Positions 44,875 to 53,633 of a stretch of DNA of 64,000 nt are shown here, in pieces (position 1 is the first letter of the stretch; every line of letters starts with the position of its first letter). A program made the translations under genes and the position numbers. Below the pieces are notes generated by a model. It was not told the origin of the DNA, ran no database searches, and saw only the letters and a program-made list of their open reading frames with translations. Source of the DNA: Streptomyces sp. NBC_01591 (GTDB lineage Bacteria; Actinomycetota; Actinomycetes; Streptomycetales; Streptomycetaceae). The stretch spans positions 124,001-188,000 of the forward strand of contig NZ_CP109328.1 of assembly GCF_035918155.1 (NCBI RefSeq), written 5' to 3'.

Positions 44875-45686
44875 GGGTGGGCCTCCAGCAGGGTGTTGAT
44901 CTGGGCTTCCAGGGCCCGGCGTTGTTCGTGGACGGCGGCGAGCGAGCGGGCCAGGGAGGGCAGGACGATGTCGAGGGTGCCGGTCCCCGGGACCACGACG
45001 GTCTGCTCGTCCAGGGCGTCGAAGACGTCGTCGATCAGCCGTCCTGCCATGCGCGGGGCCTTGGGGCGGACGAGCTCGACGAGGCGGCGGCGTCCGGCTT
45101 TGCGTAGGGCGGCCGGCGAGCCGTGGCGTTCCAGCAGCCAGGTGACGGCCTGGTGGTCGAGACGGGGGCCGAGGACACGTTCCAGCGAGGGGTGGAACTG
45201 GGTGAGCAGGCCGCGTATCCGGTTGCTGGTGCGGGTGGCCTCGGCCGCGAGGTCCTGGTCGAAGCCGGCGAGGACGGTCAGCTCGGCGGTGATCTCGTCG
45301 GTGAGTTCCAGGGTTCGCAGGGTGTGCGGCATGGTGCGGGCCGCGTCCGCGATGACGGCGGCGTCGCGGGCGTCCGTTTTGGCCTCGCCGGGGTAGAGGT
45401 CGGCGATCCGGCGCATGGCCAGGCCGGGCAGGTAGGCGACCTTGCAGCCCGTGTCCCGGGCGACGGCCAGGGGCAGGGCTCCGATGGAGGCGGGCTGGTC
45501 CACGATCACCAGGACGGTGCCGAACTTGGCGGCCAGTTTGTCGAAGACGGCCCGCAGTTTCGGCTCGCTGTTGGGCAGGGGCTTGTCGAAGACCTTCTTG
45601 CCTGCCGGGGTGAGCCCGTGGCCGTGATGGGCCGTCTTGCCGACGTCCAGGCCGAGGAACACGCCCACGTCTTCGGTTTCGAACAT
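44875..45686 (-). pseudogene. IS110-A transposase, N-terminal piece
   Basis: From ATG 45686 (MFETEDVGVFLGLDVGKTAH), about 270 residues covering the DEDD catalytic domain and the coiled-coil linker (SLAAVHEQRRALEAQINTLL). It breaks at EAHP where element B begins; the frame then ends in B sequence at 44862. Confidence 0.88.
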
Positions 45687-45974
45687 TGTTCCCTTCCAGG
45701 GGAGTTGAACGTGCCGGCCTCGGCGTCGGTGTCGTACGCGCGCATCCACGTTATGCAGACCTGCCGCCCGCGAGCTGTCCGGCATTGCGCCGGACCGGGC
45801 GGTGGCCGGACCTCTCATCAGCGTCTCCGACGGCACCTCCCGGGCCCGGTGACACCACCCCCCCCAGGTCATCCGTTCGACAGGGGGACACAGTCATGCC
45901 GGGCCCGGAGGCCAGCGGCCCTCTTGCAGGACCGCGAAAAACATAACGGGGGGAGGCAGGGGATGGAGAGTGGA

Positions 45975-46121
45975 TCACCCGGCAGACTCGCCTGCGTGCG
46001 GGCTCAGGACTCCCGCGCCGACCAGGACAAAAAGCAAAATGCCCAGAATGATCCGGTAGATGACGAACGGCATGAAGCTCTTGGTCGTGATGAACTTCAT
46101 GAACAGGGTGCTCGACGGCTT
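45975..46121 (-). pseudogene. Undecaprenyl-diphosphatase (UppP) C-terminal fragment
   Basis: The minus strand encodes MKFITTKSFMPFVIYRIILG then ILLFVLVGAGVLSPHAGESA and a TGA. This is the characteristic last segment of UppP/BacA, the enzyme that recycles the lipid carrier of cell-wall synthesis. Everything upstream is missing, so it is a relic beside the IS5 element. Sequence between it and IS110-A is not recognised. Confidence 0.75.
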
Positions 46122-46385
46122 GTTCATTGCCCCCGCCCAGCCCGCCCAGCCCGCCGCCCAGAAGGCCAGGCGCGAGGCCCGCCAAGAGCCGAACGCATCG
46201 GGTACCTGATCTCATGGGCGCCACATGGTGATCCCGCCGCTCAGAAGCTGTTGTCTTTTCGATCTTGAGCGGTGGCGGTCGAACGTGGATTCCCGGTTGG
46301 GTGATCCTGCCGTGGCCAGGGCATGAAGACGGGACCTCCTGAACAGCTCGTGGGTGTCGAATCCATAGAGCAACAGGAGGCCCCG

Positions 46386-47303
46386 ATGCCGCAGTCTTCC
46401 GTGCCGACGGCCGGGCAGTCCAACTCGGCTGCTCCATCGTGTGATTGCCTCGCGCACGTGTACGGCAACGCGGCCGACCGGCCCGCGCGGCAGCGCCGGT
46501 ACCCGACGGACATGACGGACGGGGAGTGGGCTGAGGTCCGGCCGCTGCTGCCGGTGCCGGGCTGGATGCGCGGGCGGGGCGGCCGGCCGGAAGGGTACTG
46601 CCACCGCGCGCTGCTGGACGCGGTCCGGTATCTCGTGGACAACGGGATCAAGTGGCGGGCGATGCCCGCCGACTTCCCGCCGTGGGACCGGGTGTATGCC
46701 TTCTTCCGCCGCTGGCGCGACCACGTGCTGGTCAAGGAGTTCCACGACCGGCTGCGTGCCAGGGTCCGCGAGAGGCTGGGCCGCGATGCGGAGCCGAGTG
46801 CGGGTGTGATCGACTCGCAGTCCGTCAAGGCGGACGCCGTCGTCGGCGTGGACAGCCGCGGCTTTGACGGCGGCAAGCTGGTCAACGGGCGCAAGCGGCA
46901 CGTCGTGGTCGACACCCTCGGCCTGCTGCTGGGCGTGATGGTCACCGCCGCGGACACCGGCGACCGCGCTGCCGCCCACGTCCTGCTGAGGCAAGTGGCC
47001 GACTCGCACCACCGCCTCGCCCGCGTCTGGGCCGACGGCGGCTACACCGGCAGCCTCGTCGAGCACTGCCTGGCCACGCTCGCCCTGGTCCTGGCGATCG
47101 TCAAACGCAGCGACGACATGCGCGGCTTCGTGGTGCTGCCCAAGCGGTGGATCGTCGAACGGTTCTTCGCGCATCTGATGCGCACCCGCCGCCTGGCCCG
47201 CGACTTCGAGCGCCGCACCACCAGCGCCGAGGCGATGATCTACTGGTCGATGACCCTGCTCATGACCCGCCGCCTGGCCCGGCCACACCCGCAGCGAGCG
47301 TGA
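46386..47303 (+). CDS. IS5-family transposase
   Basis: 305 residues from ATG 46386. N-terminal DUF4096-like domain (YPTDMTDGEWAEVRPLLPVP, GIKWRAMPADFPPWDRVYAF). Catalytic DDE: SAGVIDSQSVKADAVVG, RVWADGGYTGSLVEHC and LPKRWIVERFFAHLMRTRRL. Complete and probably active. Its stop lies 25 bp from that of the convergent accessory gene. Confidence 0.92.
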   Translation: MPQSSVPTAGQSNSAAPSCDCLAHVYGNAADRPARQRRYPTDMTDGEWAEVRPLLPVPGWMRGRGGRPEGYCHRALLDAVRYLVDNGIKWRAMPADFPPWDRVYAFFRRWRDHVLVKEFHDRLRARVRERLGRDAEPSAGVIDSQSVKADAVVGVDSRGFDGGKLVNGRKRHVVVDTLGLLLGVMVTAADTGDRAAAHVLLRQVADSHHRLARVWADGGYTGSLVEHCLATLALVLAIVKRSDDMRGFVVLPKRWIVERFFAHLMRTRRLARDFERRTTSAEAMIYWSMTLLMTRRLARPHPQRA

Positions 47304-47328
47304 ACCGGCCCGGCTGCCGCTCGGCCAG

Positions 47329-47793
47329 TCAGCCGCGCGCGACCAGACGTTTCGCCTTCGACCGCAGCGCCTCCACCTTGGCCGGCACCGGGTCCACGCC
47401 GAACACCGCGGCCATCTCCTGGCAGGTCAGCGGCCCTTGACCGAGCCGGGCCCGGTCCGCGAGAGCCTGCAGAATGCGCTGGTAGTCCACCGACAGCGCC
47501 GCCGAGGAAAGACCGTCACGCCACACCGGCACCTGCGACTTCGGCTTCGCCGCCTCCCCAGACACTGACCGCGCCTCCGCGTCCCGCGGATCCTCGGGGA
47601 CCTCCGTTTCGGCGGTGCCGCCGACCGGAGCCAGCACCGCATCGACCCGCCTGCGAGCGATCGCCCACTCCTGCCATTCCAGCTCGGCCGCAGCCAGCTC
47701 GGCCTGGATGCGGTCGGCCTCCGCCCGCAGCCCGTCGACTCGACGCCGAGCAGCGAGTTCGTGTTGTTCCAGCAGTCCAACAACCGACGGCAT
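47329..47793 (-). CDS. IS-associated coiled-coil/winged-helix accessory protein
   Basis: About 154 residues from ATG 47793 (frame open to 47850). N-terminal coiled coil (LRAEADRIQAELAAAELEWQ), a linker, and a C-terminal winged-helix-like part with ALSVDYQRILQALADRAR and VEALRSKAKRLVARG. The last segments match those of the accessory protein in the ISKra4 element (DYQRI, RSK-KRLV-RG), so the two are homologues carried by unrelated IS. Function unknown. Confidence 0.72.
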   Translation of the reverse strand: MPSVVGLLEQHELAARRRVDGLRAEADRIQAELAAAELEWQEWAIARRRVDAVLAPVGGTAETEVPEDPRDAEARSVSGEAAKPKSQVPVWRDGLSSAALSVDYQRILQALADRARLGQGPLTCQEMAAVFGVDPVPAKVEALRSKAKRLVARG

Positions 47794-47907
47794 CCGCGAC
47801 CTCCCGGGGAACGACGACCCGACAGGCCACCACTCCCACGAACCCACCACTCCTATCCCCGACCAGCGGAAACACGTCCATCACGTCCGGAAAGACAACA
47901 GCTTCTG

Positions 47908-48272
47908 ACGTGCGAACCGTCGATCGCAGCGTCATCCATCTCCAGCAGACCTTCTCTGCGTAGTTCTGCAAGCAGGACCTCATGCAGGCGGGGCCATACG
48001 CCAGCCTCGGTCCAGTCCCGCAGGCGCCGCCAGGCCGTCACCCCACTGCAGCCGACCAGCTCTGCAGGTACATCCCGCCAGCTCACACTCTTGCGCAGCA
48101 CGTAAACGATGCCCCGCAGGGCAGCACGGTCATCGGCGGGCAACCGCCCGGGATACCGCTGCCGACGAGGCGGACGAACCGGCAGCAGCGGGGCTATGCG
48201 CTCCCACAAGTCATCAGGCACAAGATCAGCAGACACCCGGCAGATCCTGCCGACGCAACACCTAAGTGCCAA
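47908..48272 (-). pseudogene. IS5-family transposase N-terminal fragment
   Basis: DLVPDDLWERIAPLLPVRPP, IVYVLRKSVSWRDVPAELVG and DDAAIDGSHVR are the first 120 residues of an IS5 transposase, ending just after the first catalytic Asp, where the IS5 element 46242-47907 begins. It differs in sequence from that element's own transposase. Confidence 0.85.
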
Positions 48273-48318
48273 GCCAACACACCGATCTCATTCTGAAACG
48301 ATCAGTAAGGACGTGCGC

Positions 48319-48813
48319 TCAGCCGTCTACGGGGATCGGTCGGTCCGGTGGGCCGTCGGTCAGCAAGGACGCCAACAGTTTCGGCAGCCCAGCCGGCCGC
48401 AATACATCCGAGGTCGCGGCCAGTTCCGCTACGGTCCACCAGCGGTGCCCAGTGATCGCGGCCTTCTCGATCTCCTCGAAAGCCGAGGTATCGACCTGGA
48501 ACGCAGGCACCCGGGCCATGTAGTAGCGCTGGCGAACCTCATAAGCGACGCTGCCCCGGACCGCTGTCCACGGACGCCCTCGCCAAATCTCCGGACCCAG
48601 CGAGAGGTTCGTCAGCCCGGTTTCCTCCTGCAACTCCCGCAGGGCTGCCTGCTCGTGGCTTTCGCCTGGCTTGAGCCCGCCTCCAGGGGTGAACCACCGG
48701 ACGGAACCGTCCCCCTTGTTCAGGGCGGAGAACAGCAGTAGCCGACTGACGTCGTCCAGCAACACCACGCGCGCGCTCGGGCGCGGCACCAGGCTCCCCT
48801 CCGGTTTCATCAC
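48319..48813 (-). CDS. NUDIX hydrolase
   Basis: 164 residues. The Nudix box is complete: GGGLKPGESHEQAALRELQE then ETGL, with all metal-binding Glu. Such enzymes hydrolyse nucleoside diphosphates linked to other groups, such as oxidised nucleotides or sugar nucleotides. Start at ATG 48813 (an ATG one codon later is possible). Convergent with an IS5 fragment; no clear partner. Confidence 0.92.
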   Translation of the reverse strand: MMKPEGSLVPRPSARVVLLDDVSRLLLFSALNKGDGSVRWFTPGGGLKPGESHEQAALRELQEETGLTNLSLGPEIWRGRPWTAVRGSVAYEVRQRYYMARVPAFQVDTSAFEEIEKAAITGHRWWTVAELAATSDVLRPAGLPKLLASLLTDGPPDRPIPVDG

Positions 48814-48914
48814 CTCGTCAGATTAGAGCCGCTGTCCCTGGGCGACCAACGGAGTTGGTCACCGGGCTGAGCTTTCACGCAATTCCGGTCAGAGCCGGAT
48901 TCAGGTTCACAGGT

Positions 48915-49193
48915 TCAGTCGAGCAGGTCGTACTCTCCGGGCGTCCAGTCGGCAAAGAGAGTGAGCGCCTTCTCCTTCTCTGCCCGTTCGGGCGTGGTGC
49001 CAGTGGCCGGCCACCAGTTCTCCACGTGGTCGGCGTCGACGAGGACGGATTCGCGGTACCCGCCGAAGTCGCCGGGGTCTTCAGCGACACCAATGTGAAT
49101 GGGGGTGTCGTCGGGCAGGTCCTTGAGTGCTGCGCGGAGCTGCGCGGCGTTCCATACCTGCGGCGCGTGGTCAAAGACGTCGGTCATGCGCAC
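48915..49193 (-). CDS. Small conserved protein, DUF6225-like
   Basis: 92 residues (90 from the second ATG). HAPQVWNAAQLRAALKDLPD then DTPIHIGVAEDPGDFGGYRE, and a tail LTLFADWTPGEYDLLD, match my memory of the Streptomyces DUF6225 family. The function is unknown. Codon use is typical; monocistronic, about 100 bp from the NUDIX gene in the same direction. Confidence 0.7.
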   Translation of the reverse strand: MRMTDVFDHAPQVWNAAQLRAALKDLPDDTPIHIGVAEDPGDFGGYRESVLVDADHVENWWPATGTTPERAEKEKALTLFADWTPGEYDLLD

Positions 49194-49524
49194 AGAGTGC
49201 CGAACCAGGCGGCGTTGCTGGTGGAGACACGGCTGTACCCCGGGCCAGAGCGCTGATCCGGGGTACAGGGGACTGGGGTGAAAAGCTGATCACCGGTGGT
49301 GAAGCAGGCCCAGCCGGTGGATACCGTACCGGGCGGCCTCGAGGTCGGTCCGCTTCGGGGAGGGTCCAGCCTCTCGGGCCAACGGTGTCGACTCTCGCCT
49401 ATTCGGGGCAGGCGATATCCGTCACCAAGGCCACGTCTCCTCGCCGTGGTCCTGGTCGTACCACCGCTGCACCTGCACTGACTGCAGCCGCCACACCTGC
49501 GCCAGTGTTCCCCAGCCGCAGGTC
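49194..49524. other. Intergenic stretch without recognised gene
   Basis: No frame with credible coding content. Long frames seen here are shadows of the hydrolase gene. Confidence 0.5.
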
Positions 49525-50463
49525 CTACGCGTCGACTGCGGCCGGGTCGAGGGAGTCGACATCCTCCATGAAGCTCAGCATCCGGGCGTTGACCACGTCG
49601 GGATGGTCGATCTGCGGTCCGTGGCCCGTCGCGGCGATGATCTCGGCACGGGCCCCGGGGATCAGGCGCGGCACCCGCTCCAACTGCCGTTGCGGGTGTA
49701 CCAGAAGGCTGCGCTTGCCCATGATGACGTAGAGCGGGGTCCGGATGGAGCGCAGTGCATCCTCGGCCAGCGGCAGCGGTGCGGGGCGGCGGATCCTGAA
49801 GGCCCGGGCGCCCACCTGGACCCACTTTCGCAACTCGGGAACGGCGATGACCGGCTGCTCCAGCCAGGAGGCGAGGCGGGGGCGCAGCGCCTTGGGGGCG
49901 AAGCTGGCGAAGAGGCTCACGAAGACCCAGGCGAAGAAGCGCAGGCCTACCTTCTCCAGGCCGCCGGGGTCGAGGGCGGTGACCGAGGCGAGCCGTCCGG
50001 GTCGGCGGTGCGCCTGGTTGAGCACCAGCCAGCCGCCATATGAGGAGCCGACGAGGTGGACCCGGTCCAGGCCGAGCGCGTCGAGGGCCTCGTCCATCCA
50101 CTGGGCGGCACGCTCGGGCTGCCACATGGGCTCCCGGTGCACGCTGCGCCCGGCGTCACCTGGGGTGTCGAGCGCGTAGACGGGCCGTTCGCCGCTGAGC
50201 GCGGGGGTGTTGGGGTACCACATCGCCGAGCAGTAGCCCGCGCCGTGGATCAGGACGACCGGCGTGCGGGATTCGGCGGCGGGGTCCGAGGGGCCGTACC
50301 GGTAGACGTGCGTGGTGCCGAAGCTCGTCTCGACGTCCGTCTCGGAACGAACGGGTGCGCCCATCGCGTAGAGGACGTCGCTGGCGGCGAAGTAGCGGTC
50401 GCGCAGGGTGTCGTTGACGTAGCGGCCGACGTCGCGGCGCACACGGGTCGTGTTCTCGGGCAC
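49525..50463 (-). CDS. Alpha/beta hydrolase
   Basis: 312 residues from the GTG at 50463 (preceded by GGAGGT). VVLIHGAGYCSAMW forms the oxyanion loop, HLVGSSYGGWLVL the nucleophile elbow (Ser), and IAATGHGPQIDHPDVV the catalytic His. A cytoplasmic esterase or hydrolase of unknown substrate. Divergent from a TetR gene with a dyad in the shared region, so it is probably under that repressor's control. Confidence 0.9.
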   Translation of the reverse strand: MPENTTRVRRDVGRYVNDTLRDRYFAASDVLYAMGAPVRSETDVETSFGTTHVYRYGPSDPAAESRTPVVLIHGAGYCSAMWYPNTPALSGERPVYALDTPGDAGRSVHREPMWQPERAAQWMDEALDALGLDRVHLVGSSYGGWLVLNQAHRRPGRLASVTALDPGGLEKVGLRFFAWVFVSLFASFAPKALRPRLASWLEQPVIAVPELRKWVQVGARAFRIRRPAPLPLAEDALRSIRTPLYVIMGKRSLLVHPQRQLERVPRLIPGARAEIIAATGHGPQIDHPDVVNARMLSFMEDVDSLDPAAVDA

Positions 50464-50500
50464 GGGGCACCTCCGGGAAGATCCGTTCTTCGTAATACGA

Positions 50501-50529
50501 CCGTACCATGATGGTGGTACGGCGGTACC
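50501..50529. promoter_or_regulatory. TetR operator between hydrolase and regulator genes
   Basis: CCGTACC (50501-50507) and GGTACGG (50516-50522) form a perfect inverted repeat with 8-bp spacer. A further GGTACC (50524-50529) follows immediately. The dyad is centred in the divergent promoter region. Confidence 0.65.
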
Positions 50530-50591
50530 ATGAAGGGGTCCGGAGAGAGCGGACGGCGAACCCCACCACCGACGGGCGGAGACACCGGCAC

Positions 50592-51227
50592 ATGCCAAAG
50601 CGTGTGGATCACGAGGAGCGGCGCACCCAGATCGCCGATGCGTTCATCCGGGTCGCGGGGCGGCGAGGACTGCACGCCGTCGGCATGCGCGACGTGGCCG
50701 CGGAGGCCGGAGTGTCACTCCGGCTCGTGCAGTACTACTTCGAGACCAAGGAGAAGCTGCTTTTCTACGGGGTCCAGCACCTGACCGATCGCTTCACCGC
50801 ACGGGTGGGCACCCGCCTGGCTGCCGCCGGCCCGGACCCGGGCCCCCGCGCGACTATCGAGGCGATCCTCGTGGCGTCCCTCCCCACCGACGAGGAGAGC
50901 CGCACCTTCCACCTCCTCTACAGCTCCTACTCGATCCTGTCCGTGACCAATGAGGCGCTGGCTGCTCAGCCCTTCCTCGACAACCCCGACGCCGCGGAAA
51001 ACGCCCTGACAGGCTTGCTCGAACAGACCCAGGCATCAGGCCTGGCCGGTCCCGACATCGACGCACGCACGGAGGCGATCAGTCTGCTTGCGATGGCGGC
51101 GACCATGGGCACCAGCATCCTCGTGGGCCAGCGGAGTCCGGAGTCGGCCATCGAGGTACTCCATCATCACCTGGACCGGATCTTCGTGACCGTCGAGACG
51201 TCGGTGGCTGGGGAGAATCCAATCTGA
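50592..51227 (+). CDS. TetR-family transcriptional regulator
   Basis: 211 residues from ATG 50592. N-terminal HTH: GLHAVGMRDVAAEAGVSLRL then VQYYFETKEKLL. The C-terminal ligand domain is not diagnostic. It is divergent from an alpha/beta hydrolase with a GTACC dyad between them, typical for a repressor of a detoxifying or degradative hydrolase and of itself. Confidence 0.92.
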   Translation: MPKRVDHEERRTQIADAFIRVAGRRGLHAVGMRDVAAEAGVSLRLVQYYFETKEKLLFYGVQHLTDRFTARVGTRLAAAGPDPGPRATIEAILVASLPTDEESRTFHLLYSSYSILSVTNEALAAQPFLDNPDAAENALTGLLEQTQASGLAGPDIDARTEAISLLAMAATMGTSILVGQRSPESAIEVLHHHLDRIFVTVETSVAGENPI

Positions 51228-51891
51228 CGTGCCGTTGCGGCAGTTGTGGCACGCGGATAGTGCGCGACTCTGAAGGATTCAGGCAACACATCCGGCGCCG
51301 CTGCAAACGCCCCGCTCGGCGACGCTAACGCCTCGACCCACAGGTTTTGACGATTGCTGTGGTCAGGGCTATGCCGAGGGTGGGTTGATGGCCGAGGTCG
51401 ATGAGCAGCAGCTGTTCACCGAGGCGTGCCTGCACGGGCTGAGGGCCAGGCTGTGTGACGACGTCGACTCGCTGGACGGCTACCTGCCGCCGCAGGTCGC
51501 GGGGCTGGCGCGGAAGGTCGCCGAGATCCTGGAGGAGCCGCAACTGGCCACCCCATGGCAGCGGGCGTCGGCGAGCTGGTTTCAAGAATCGGCCCTGCCC
51601 CGAGGTCTGCTGGGCGGGGGTGGACGACCTGGTCCGCTGAAGCCGGTCGTCCACCTTCAGGAATCCACACTGGTCAGCCAACCGAACAGCCCTGGACGAG
51701 AACCGGTCCTCACGGCCGCCGCGGCCGGAGCAGCCGCGGACCGATGTCGTCCTCCTGGTGCTCAACGCTGTGCGTCTGACCCGAATCCTGACCCGCGCAC
51801 CCGGACCGGCGCTGCCGTCGTAGTTGTCGTACTCGGGGTCGTCGTAGCCGGGTCCGATGATTGACATAGGGGGTCTCTTTCCTGGTCTCGC
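51228..51891. other. Stretch with no secure gene
   Basis: Two overlapping frames are open: plus 51388-51864 and minus 51325-51867 (beginning MSIIGPGYDDPEYDNYDGSA). I cannot decide which, if either, is real. The plus frame has a plausible start part (LFTEACLHGLRARLCDD, LARKVAEILEEPQLATPWQR) but degenerates after about 51620. Neither matches a family I know. Confidence 0.4.
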
Positions 51892-52158
51892 TCAGTCCAG
51901 GTCGGCGCTGGCCAGGGTGACCGCGAGCGCGATGTGGGGCACAGCGCTCAGGCACAGCTCCGCCGCCGTGCACGGATTGGACGCGATGCGCGCCTCCTGC
52001 AGCGCCAGCAGACCGGTCAGCACCGCGGAGTCGGCCGCCTCGTCGAGGACCTCGCCGGCGGTGAGTTCGCCGCCGGCCACCAGCTCGCGCAGCCAGGCCG
52101 CCGCCTCCTGCGCCGGTGCCGGTCGCCTACGTCCTGGTACCGCCCGCGGCGACAGCAA
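51892..52158 (-). CDS. Small hypothetical protein, probably truncated at its N-terminus
   Basis: The last 70 residues look genuine (AAWLRELVAGGELTAGEVLD, LALQEARIASNPCTAAELCL, ending ALAVTLASADLD). The first 15 are Pro/Arg-rich and overlap the TniB-like relic, so the true start was probably lost in the junction near 52105. Function unknown. Confidence 0.45.
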   Translation of the reverse strand: MLSPRAVPGRRRPAPAQEAAAWLRELVAGGELTAGEVLDEAADSAVLTGLLALQEARIASNPCTAAELCLSAVPHIALAVTLASADLD

Positions 52159-52772
52159 AAGCCCTGGCCACGGAGTTCGCCCGCTACCTCGGCATCCCCG
52201 TCACCGCCCGCATGACCCAGGCCCAGATCACCGACGCCGTCTGCCACACCTACAACCATGCGGGCGTGCGTCTGGTACTCATCGACGAGATCCACCGGCT
52301 CAACCCCCGCACCACCACCGGCGCGGAAACCACCGACCTGCTCAAAGACCTCACCGAACGCATCGGGGCGACGTTCGTGTACGCGGGCATCGACGTCACC
52401 ACCACCGCGTTGTTCAGCGGTGTGCGCGGGGCCCAGCTTGCCGGGCGGGCTTCCCTCGTGGAATGCGGGGCGTTCCCGGCACGGCTCGGCACACGCGAAC
52501 CCTTCAGAGAACTGATCGCGGGCGTAGAAGCCGCACTCGATCTCCGCGCGCACCGGGCCGGGACACTCCCCCGCCACACCGCCTACCTCCACCAAAGGAC
52601 CGCAGGCAGGATCGGGAGCCTGACCCGGCTGATCCGCCAAGCCGCGATCACGAGCATCCTCGACGGCACCGAACGCATCACCAAGGCGTCCCTGGACCAG
52701 GTCCGCCTGGACCACCTCGCCGAAACCCACCGCCGCCCCGCCCCGAACGGGTCCCGCGCACCCCGCCGGTAG
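52116..52772 (+). pseudogene. TniB-like AAA ATPase, N-terminus with Walker A missing
   Basis: About 218 residues of an ATP-binding transposition protein of the TniB/IstB-like type. Walker B is clear (RLVLIDEIHRLNPRT), followed by sensor regions (ATFVYAGIDVTTTALFSG, TAGRIGSLTRLIRQAAI). The family normally begins some 100 residues earlier with a Walker A loop, which is absent; the frame instead emerges from the relic gene on the other strand. No TniA or TniQ gene was found beside it. ATP binding is not expected. Confidence 0.75.
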
Positions 52773-53230
52773 CCCCTCTCATTTTCTGCCCAGCGGTCGA
52801 CGCAGAAGGCTGTGACCAGGGAAAACACACTTGGTCCTTTAGGAGTTGACGCTATCTGAGGAACGCCAAGGTGATCTCAACGAAGAAGAGACATCCCCAG
52901 ACCAGCAGGCCTACGCCCCCGCGAACCCGCGCTCACACGGTCTCAACCAATCCCGGATATCCCCAGCACACACCCCTCCCCGTACCTCAACTACACCCCA
53001 CGAAACGACACCGAGCATGGTGTCGTCGGCGTAACGCGAATATCGCAGTCGCCGGTAGCCAGGCAGGGCGATTGCAAAGCCCCGGGGATCTTGTGAGTGC
53101 GCAGGTCACAGTAGCGAGACGACGATGGATGGATGCGCAACCACACGCAACGAAGCTTCTCCGTTGCGGAGGTGACCTTCCCAAGTCCCCTTCGCGCAAC
53201 GGAGTCATCCCCGGCCCTTCCAGTGCCCGC
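52773..53230. other. Degenerate stretch downstream of the TniB relic
   Basis: No recognised gene. Codon bias is poor in all frames; probably transposon debris. Confidence 0.45.
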
Positions 53231-53234
53231 CCCG

Positions 53235-53351
53235 TACCGAACTGCGGATCGTCCTGCCCGAGCTCTTCCGGCACCTCCCGACCTGAAGATTGCCGTGCCC
53301 CGGAGGGAGATCGACTTCAGGCAGGGCTCCATCGTCTACGGCGTCGAGTAA
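53235..53351 (+). pseudogene. Cytochrome P450 C-terminal fragment, frameshifted
   Basis: RTELRIVLPELFRHLP then, after loss of one G near 53279, PDLKIAVPRREIDFRQGSIV then YGVE and a stop. This is the extreme C-terminus of actinobacterial P450 enzymes, just after the haem-ligand region. It is followed 50 bp on by a ferredoxin gene, a common P450 partner. Confidence 0.75.
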
Positions 53352-53400
53352 ATACCCGTCATCTGGTGACGGGCCCCACACAGAGAAACAGGGAAGAACC

Positions 53401-53603
53401 ATGATGCGTGTTGAGGTCGACGTTCCCAGGTGTGTTGCCTCGGGCCAGTGCGTGATGCTCGCCCCGACGTCTTCGACCAGCGGGACGAGGACGGCATGGT
53501 CGAACTCCTCGATGACACTCCGCCCTCCGAACTCCACGACGCCGTACGCGAGTCGGCCACGATATGCCCCGCGACAGCGATCCGGCTCGGGGAGTCGTCG
53601 TGA
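53401..53603 (+). pseudogene. 3Fe-4S/4Fe-4S ferredoxin with one-base frameshift
   Basis: MRVEVDVPRCVASGQCVMLA begins a small bacterial ferredoxin with two cluster Cys visible. One C is missing near 53466. In the next frame the expected sequence continues: DVFDQRDEDGMVELLDDTPP, ESATICPATAIRLGESS and stop at 53603, including the final CP motif. With one base restored it would be a normal 66-residue ferredoxin. Either a pseudogene or a sequencing error. Confidence 0.8.
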
Positions 53604-53633
53604 CCGCCGCACCGATCGAGTCGTGTGTGCGGT

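Larger units (their letters stand above)
42715..45960 (-). mobile_element. IS110-family element A, split by a second IS110
   Basis: The transposase of element A is in two pieces. The N-terminal part is 44875-45686 (DEDD domain: VGVFLGLDVGKTAHHGHGLT, VIVDQPASIGAL, KTDARDAAVIADAARTM), ending QINTLLEAHP. The C-terminal part is 42773-43180 (LSPVLTSMPGVGVRTAAVLL, ASYAGLAPTTKQSG, the Ser-containing transposase_20 domain). The pieces join exactly across element B (43181-44874). Outer limits are approximate. Confidence 0.82.
46242..47907 (+). mobile_element. IS5-family element carrying a convergent accessory gene
   Basis: Perfect 17-bp ends: CAGAAGCTGTTGTCTTT (46242-46258) and AAAGACAACAGCTTCTG (47891-47907). 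Inside are an IS5 transposase (plus strand) and a coiled-coil/winged-helix gene (minus strand), converging with a 25-bp gap. The right end interrupts another IS5 transposase (47908-48272). The matching part of that gene is absent on the left, so a deletion occurred there. Confidence 0.87.

Noticed and set aside
51325..51867. Minus-strand gene starting MSIIGPGYDDPEYDNYDG, possibly a small precursor peptide
   Set aside because: An attractive start but no modification genes nearby, no family match, and the frame continues through low-complexity sequence.
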